The position numbers were made by a program, and so were the translations under genes. Shown here piece after piece: positions 34,225 through 37,278 of a stretch of 37,278 nucleotides of DNA. The notes below the pieces were generated by a model. The model worked only from the letters and a program-made list of their open reading frames with translations. It ran no database searches and had not been told where the DNA came from. Position 1 is the stretch's first letter; each line of letters starts with the position of its first letter. Origin of the DNA: a bacterium (GTDB lineage: Bacteria; SM23-31); contig JANQEH010000247.1 of assembly GCA_028278455.1 (NCBI GenBank), positions 1-37,278 of the forward strand, written 5' to 3'.

Positions 34225-36861
34225 ATGCGTAAAGTATTATTTATTATGATGATTCTCCTGTTTTCTGTTAGTCTTTATGCACAGAATAGGAAAATCGAGA
34301 AAAAGGTTTATTACACCAAGAGAATTAATCCTACACCACCGGAGATAGATGGAGTTCTCGACGATGAAGTCTGGGGCGGTGTTGAATGGGGTGGAGGATT
34401 TACCCAGCACATGCCTTACGACGGGAAAGAACCAAGCCAGGATACATCTTTCAAGATCACCTATGACGATGATTACCTTTATGTGGCTTTCAGGGCGCAT
34501 GATACCGATCCTGATAAAATCGAAAGCAGAGTTACAAGACGGGATCGCTTTCCGGGAGACTGGGTGGAGATCAATATTGACAGTTATTTTGACCATCGGA
34601 CAGCATTCAGTTTTACGATAAGCAGCTCCGGGGTACGTAGTGACGAGTTCGTCTCCGATGACGGATCAAACTGGGACACCAGCTGGGATCCCGTTTGGTA
34701 CGCCGAAACCCATGTCAACGGTGACGGCTGGACAGCGGAAATCCGCATTCCTTTTAACCAGTTGAGATTCGCTGATAAAGATGAGCAGGTCTGGGGTCTT
34801 CAGTTCACGAGAAGACTATACAGAAAGGAAGAGAGATCTATCTGGCAGTATAAACCGGCGGATTCCCCGGGTTGGGTAAGCCAGTTCGGTGAACTCAGAG
34901 GCATCAGGGGCATTAAATCAAAAAACAGTATCGAACTCCTGCCCTACTCGGTCGGAAAACTGGAGACTTCACTGAAAGAAGATGGAAATCCTTTCTCTGA
35001 CGGCAGAGATCCCGGCATGCGCGGAGGACTTGATGCGAAGTTCGGAGTTACAAGCGACCTGACATTGAACCTGACGGTCAATCCCGATTTCGGGCAGGTT
35101 GAATCCGATCCTTCAGTTGTTAACTTATCTGCCTATGAGACTTTCTTTCAGGAAAGAAGGCCTTTCTTTGTTGAGGGAAAAAATATCCTGAATTATCAGA
35201 TTACGGGCGGCGATGGAGATTTCTCATCTGATAACCTGTTTTACTCGAGAAGAATAGGCGCTTCACCCCACTATTATCCCGATACTGACGACAACTCATT
35301 CCTTGACATGCCGAATAATACAAGTATAGCTTCTGCAGCAAAACTTACCGGAAAAACAAGAAACGGATTGTCTGTCGGAGTAATGAACGCAGTGACCATG
35401 AAAGAATCAGCTGAGATCGATACAGATGGAATCAGAGACAAGGAAACAGTAGAACCGATGACTAATTTCTTCGTCGGTAGACTTCAGAAGGATTATAGAA
35501 AAGGCGATACCCGTATCGGTGGTATAATTACCTCCGTTTACAGAGACATAAGCGAAGCCCACCTTGAATTTCTGAACAAGGAGGCGTATTCAGGAGGAAT
35601 TGATTTCGTTCATAATTGGAATCAGAAAACCTATTACTTCAGGTATAACCAGGTTTTCAGCCATATAAAGGGTACCACCGAAGCTATATCCAGGGCTCAG
35701 GAATCCTCAGTTAGGTATTATCAGCGTCCGGATGCCGGTCATCTGGACCTTGATCCCAATGCAACAACAATGACAGGACAAGGCGGAAGGATCAGCGGCG
35801 GGAAAAGCGGAAATGGTCATTGGAAGTTTGACACAGGTATTACCTGGAGATCACCGGGCTTAGAGCTGAATGATGTCGGTTTCCTGAGACAGGCAGATGT
35901 TGCAATGCAGCATGTTTGGGTGCAGTACAGAGAGTGGAATCCTAAATGGATATTCAGGAATGTTTCTATCAACTTCAACCAGTGGTCGGGCTGGAATTTC
36001 AACAGCGACAACATATTCAACGGCGGTAATGTTAATCTCCATATGATGTTCAAGAATTACTGGAGTTACGGTATGGGAATTAACAGAAACTTTGAATCGC
36101 ATTCACCGGGTATGCTCCGCGGCGGCCCGTCCTTTACGACTCCCTCGAGATGGAATATGTGGTATAACGTCAACTCGGATCAAAGAAAAAATCTGAATTT
36201 CGGCTTGAATGGATATATGTCAAAAAGCGATGAGAGCGATACGAAAGTATTCAATCTCAATCCGAGAATAAGCTGGAGGCCGAGAAACTCCCTAAACATC
36301 TCGGCATATCCGGGTTTTTCGAGAAATCATACTGATTATCAGTATGTATCTACCGAAGATGCAGCAGACGGATCCCGCTACATACTCGGCAGGATAGACC
36401 AGACAACGATGTCTCTGACTCTCAGAGTAGACTACAGTATCACACCTAACCTGTCGATCCAGTACTACGGTCAGCCGTTCGTTTCTGCTGGTAAATACTC
36501 TGACTTCAAGAAGGTTATATCTCCAAAGGCGGAAAAATACGACGACAGGATCTATGAGTTCGGGATCGATGAGATAAGCTACGATTCCGATTCGGAAGAG
36601 TACACTGTGAATGAGATCAATAATGGCTCGGGAACTTACAGTTTTGATAATCCGGATTTCAACTTCCGCCAGTTCAGATCGAATCTCGTTATCCGTTGGG
36701 AATACATTCCGGGATCGACCGTTTTCCTCGTGTGGACGCAGGAAAGGACTGGCTACGGCCCAAACGGGAATTTCGCATTCCGGGATGATGTTGGTGATCT
36801 ATTCGACGTCCACCCGAACAACGTATTCCTGATCAAGATCAACCGCTGGTTCGCAAGGTAA
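34225..36861 (+). CDS. DUF5916 outer-membrane protein with CBM9-like N-terminal domain (copy 2)
   Basis: 878 aa, exactly the length of the paralogue at 23481 and alignable end to end by eye. The signal peptide is VLFIMMILLFSVSLYAQ. The CBM9-like part has KRINPTPPEIDGVLDDEVWG, FKITYDDDYLYVAFRAHDTD, GDWVEINIDSYFDHRTAFSF and DGWTAEIRIPFNQLRFA. The DUF5916 part has LTLNLTVNPDFGQVESDPSV and FFQERRPFFVEGKNILNY, then a strand-rich barrel-like region with SIQYYGQPFVSAGKYSDFKK (nearly identical in both copies). It ends LIKINRWFAR, so the final aromatic of copy 1 is replaced by FAR. A strong terminator lies 28 bases after its stop. Function unknown; a surface role in polymer binding or export is a guess. 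Confidence 0.94.
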   Translation: MRKVLFIMMILLFSVSLYAQNRKIEKKVYYTKRINPTPPEIDGVLDDEVWGGVEWGGGFTQHMPYDGKEPSQDTSFKITYDDDYLYVAFRAHDTDPDKIESRVTRRDRFPGDWVEINIDSYFDHRTAFSFTISSSGVRSDEFVSDDGSNWDTSWDPVWYAETHVNGDGWTAEIRIPFNQLRFADKDEQVWGLQFTRRLYRKEERSIWQYKPADSPGWVSQFGELRGIRGIKSKNSIELLPYSVGKLETSLKEDGNPFSDGRDPGMRGGLDAKFGVTSDLTLNLTVNPDFGQVESDPSVVNLSAYETFFQERRPFFVEGKNILNYQITGGDGDFSSDNLFYSRRIGASPHYYPDTDDNSFLDMPNNTSIASAAKLTGKTRNGLSVGVMNAVTMKESAEIDTDGIRDKETVEPMTNFFVGRLQKDYRKGDTRIGGIITSVYRDISEAHLEFLNKEAYSGGIDFVHNWNQKTYYFRYNQVFSHIKGTTEAISRAQESSVRYYQRPDAGHLDLDPNATTMTGQGGRISGGKSGNGHWKFDTGITWRSPGLELNDVGFLRQADVAMQHVWVQYREWNPKWIFRNVSINFNQWSGWNFNSDNIFNGGNVNLHMMFKNYWSYGMGINRNFESHSPGMLRGGPSFTTPSRWNMWYNVNSDQRKNLNFGLNGYMSKSDESDTKVFNLNPRISWRPRNSLNISAYPGFSRNHTDYQYVSTEDAADGSRYILGRIDQTTMSLTLRVDYSITPNLSIQYYGQPFVSAGKYSDFKKVISPKAEKYDDRIYEFGIDEISYDSDSEEYTVNEINNGSGTYSFDNPDFNFRQFRSNLVIRWEYIPGSTVFLVWTQERTGYGPNGNFAFRDDVGDLFDVHPNNVFLIKINRWFAR

Positions 36862-36889
36862 AAAGACTAGATTAGTGTAATAAAAGATG

Positions 36890-36920
36890 AACACCGGTGT
36901 ACTCACCGGTGTTTTTTTTT
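36890..36920 (+). terminator. Strong Rho-independent terminator
   Basis: Perfect ten-base stem AACACCGGTG (36890-36899) and CACCGGTGTT (36904-36913), a four-base loop TACT, and an unbroken run of nine T (36912-36920). It ends the transcript of the second DUF5916 gene. Confidence 0.93.
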
Positions 36921-37013
36921 ACATATCAAGCTGCTTAAAACAAGCTGTAAATGGGATTATATCGAAACTTACATATACGTAAATTATTAACAATTCAAAA
37001 AAGTGTGAACCTA

Positions 37014-37022
37014 TTTTGCATA
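37014..37022 (+). promoter_or_regulatory. TTTTGCATA motif upstream of the second PadR gene
   Basis: A fourth occurrence of the 9-mer TTTTGCATA (reverse complement TATGCAAAA), 62-70 bases before ATG 37084. The other three lie upstream of the first PadR gene (two) and the propeller gene. A binding site for a PadR protein is inferred from this distribution only. Confidence 0.35.
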
Positions 37023-37044
37023 AATTTCGTCTAATAAAGAAATA

Positions 37045-37063
37045 TGTATAATAAAATTATACA
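37045..37063 (+). promoter_or_regulatory. Perfect palindrome over a consensus -10 element (candidate PadR operator)
   Basis: TGTATAAT-AAA-ATTATACA is an exact 8-3-8 inverted repeat. Its left arm includes TATAAT (37047-37052), a consensus -10 hexamer, at the right distance to give a leader of about 25 bases before ATG 37084. A repressor bound here would block its own promoter, as expected for PadR autoregulation. The -35 region is weak. Confidence 0.6.
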
Positions 37064-37083
37064 AATTAGTGTAAAGGCAGAAC

Positions 37084-37278
37084 ATGAAACTGTTGTCAAG
37101 GTCTGAAGAGATCATTCTCCTTGCGGTCTGGAGATTAAGGGAAAATGCTTATGGTGTGACTATCCGGGAGCAGGTTTCGAAAGTTACCGGGCATGACTGG
37201 CCGTTCGGCGCTATCTATGTCCCCCTGGATAAGCTCACGAAGAAGAGATACGTCCGCAAGACTATGGGTGAACCGGCC
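37084..37278 (+). CDS. PadR-family transcriptional regulator (3' end outside window)
   Basis: The first 65 codons are present and remain open at the window edge. The protein opens MKLLSRSEEIILLAVWRL, continues ENAYGVTIREQV and DWPFGAIYVPLDKLTKKRYV, and aligns without gaps to the PadR protein at 15318-15641 through the winged helix-turn-helix. One difference is IYVPLDKL where the paralogue has IYKTLKKM, so the recognition region is changed. AAAGG six bases before the ATG supports the start. By analogy with the first PadR gene, a MacB/FtsX permease probably follows beyond the window (inference). Confidence 0.9.
   Translation, partial: MKLLSRSEEIILLAVWRLRENAYGVTIREQVSKVTGHDWPFGAIYVPLDKLTKKRYVRKTMGEPA

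Noticed and set aside
36871..37074. Direct repeat ATTAGTGTAA at 36871-36880 and 37065-37074
   Set aside because: It is only ten AT-rich bases, with no gene or mobile element between the copies that would give it meaning.
1..37278. tRNA or rRNA genes, CRISPR arrays, insertion sequences, prophage genes
   Set aside because: I looked for cloverleaf-like runs, regularly spaced repeats, transposase or integrase motifs and terminal inverted repeats, and found none.

Overview
The window looks like a piece of chromosome from an AT-rich, didermic (Gram-negative type) environmental bacterium. The evidence is predicted outer-membrane barrels, many Sec signal peptides and lipoproteins, and no plasmid, phage or transposon genes. 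The gene families (DUF5916 proteins with a CBM9-like front end, PD40 propeller lipoproteins, MacB/FtsX permeases with a prefix domain next to PadR regulators, LytS/LytTR pairs and an HD-GYP response regulator) fit the FCB-type or Aminicenantes/Calditrichaeota-like lineages better than classical Bacteroidetes. I cannot name the taxon from sequence alone.

Layout. 1-824 (+) is the end of a MacB/FtsX-type permease. 855-7678 (-) is a compact five-gene signalling operon. Read in the direction of transcription it encodes an outer-membrane porin-like barrel, a small PstS-like periplasmic binding protein, a membrane hybrid histidine kinase (4-helix sensor, HAMP, GAF, kinase, receiver), an HD-GYP response regulator, and a soluble receiver-histidine kinase. 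8000-8944 (+) is a TPR protein, separated from its convergent neighbour by a perfect bidirectional terminator hairpin. 9015-15641 (-) runs PadR regulator, large two-module permease, 6-bladed propeller protein, membrane AraC regulator and ICMT-like membrane methyltransferase. 15786-17349 (-) is a methyltransferase plus an exported metallo-beta-lactamase (MBL) fold lipoprotein. 17515-20048 (+) is a PfkB kinase overlapping a membrane metallophosphoesterase. 20339-23228 (+) has a PhzF-family isomerase and a LytS/LytTR two-component pair.

23481-36861 (+) is dominated by exported proteins: two 878-aa DUF5916 paralogues at its ends, two exported MBL-fold hydrolases, four tandem PD40 propeller paralogues, an FG-GAP/VCBS repeat gene broken by one in-frame TAA, and a GNAT acetyltransferase. 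A strong terminator closes it at 36890-36920. A second PadR gene then begins at 37084, runs off the window, and is preceded by a perfect palindrome lying over a consensus -10 element.

Themes. (1) PadR plus orphan MacB/FtsX permease modules recur, and a 9-mer (TTTTGCATA) is found only upstream of the two PadR genes and the propeller gene, so it is a candidate operator. (2) Sensing is prominent: five kinases or response regulators, one membrane AraC protein and two PadR proteins. (3) The cell surface and periplasm dominate. No tRNA, rRNA, CRISPR array, insertion sequence or integrase was seen.
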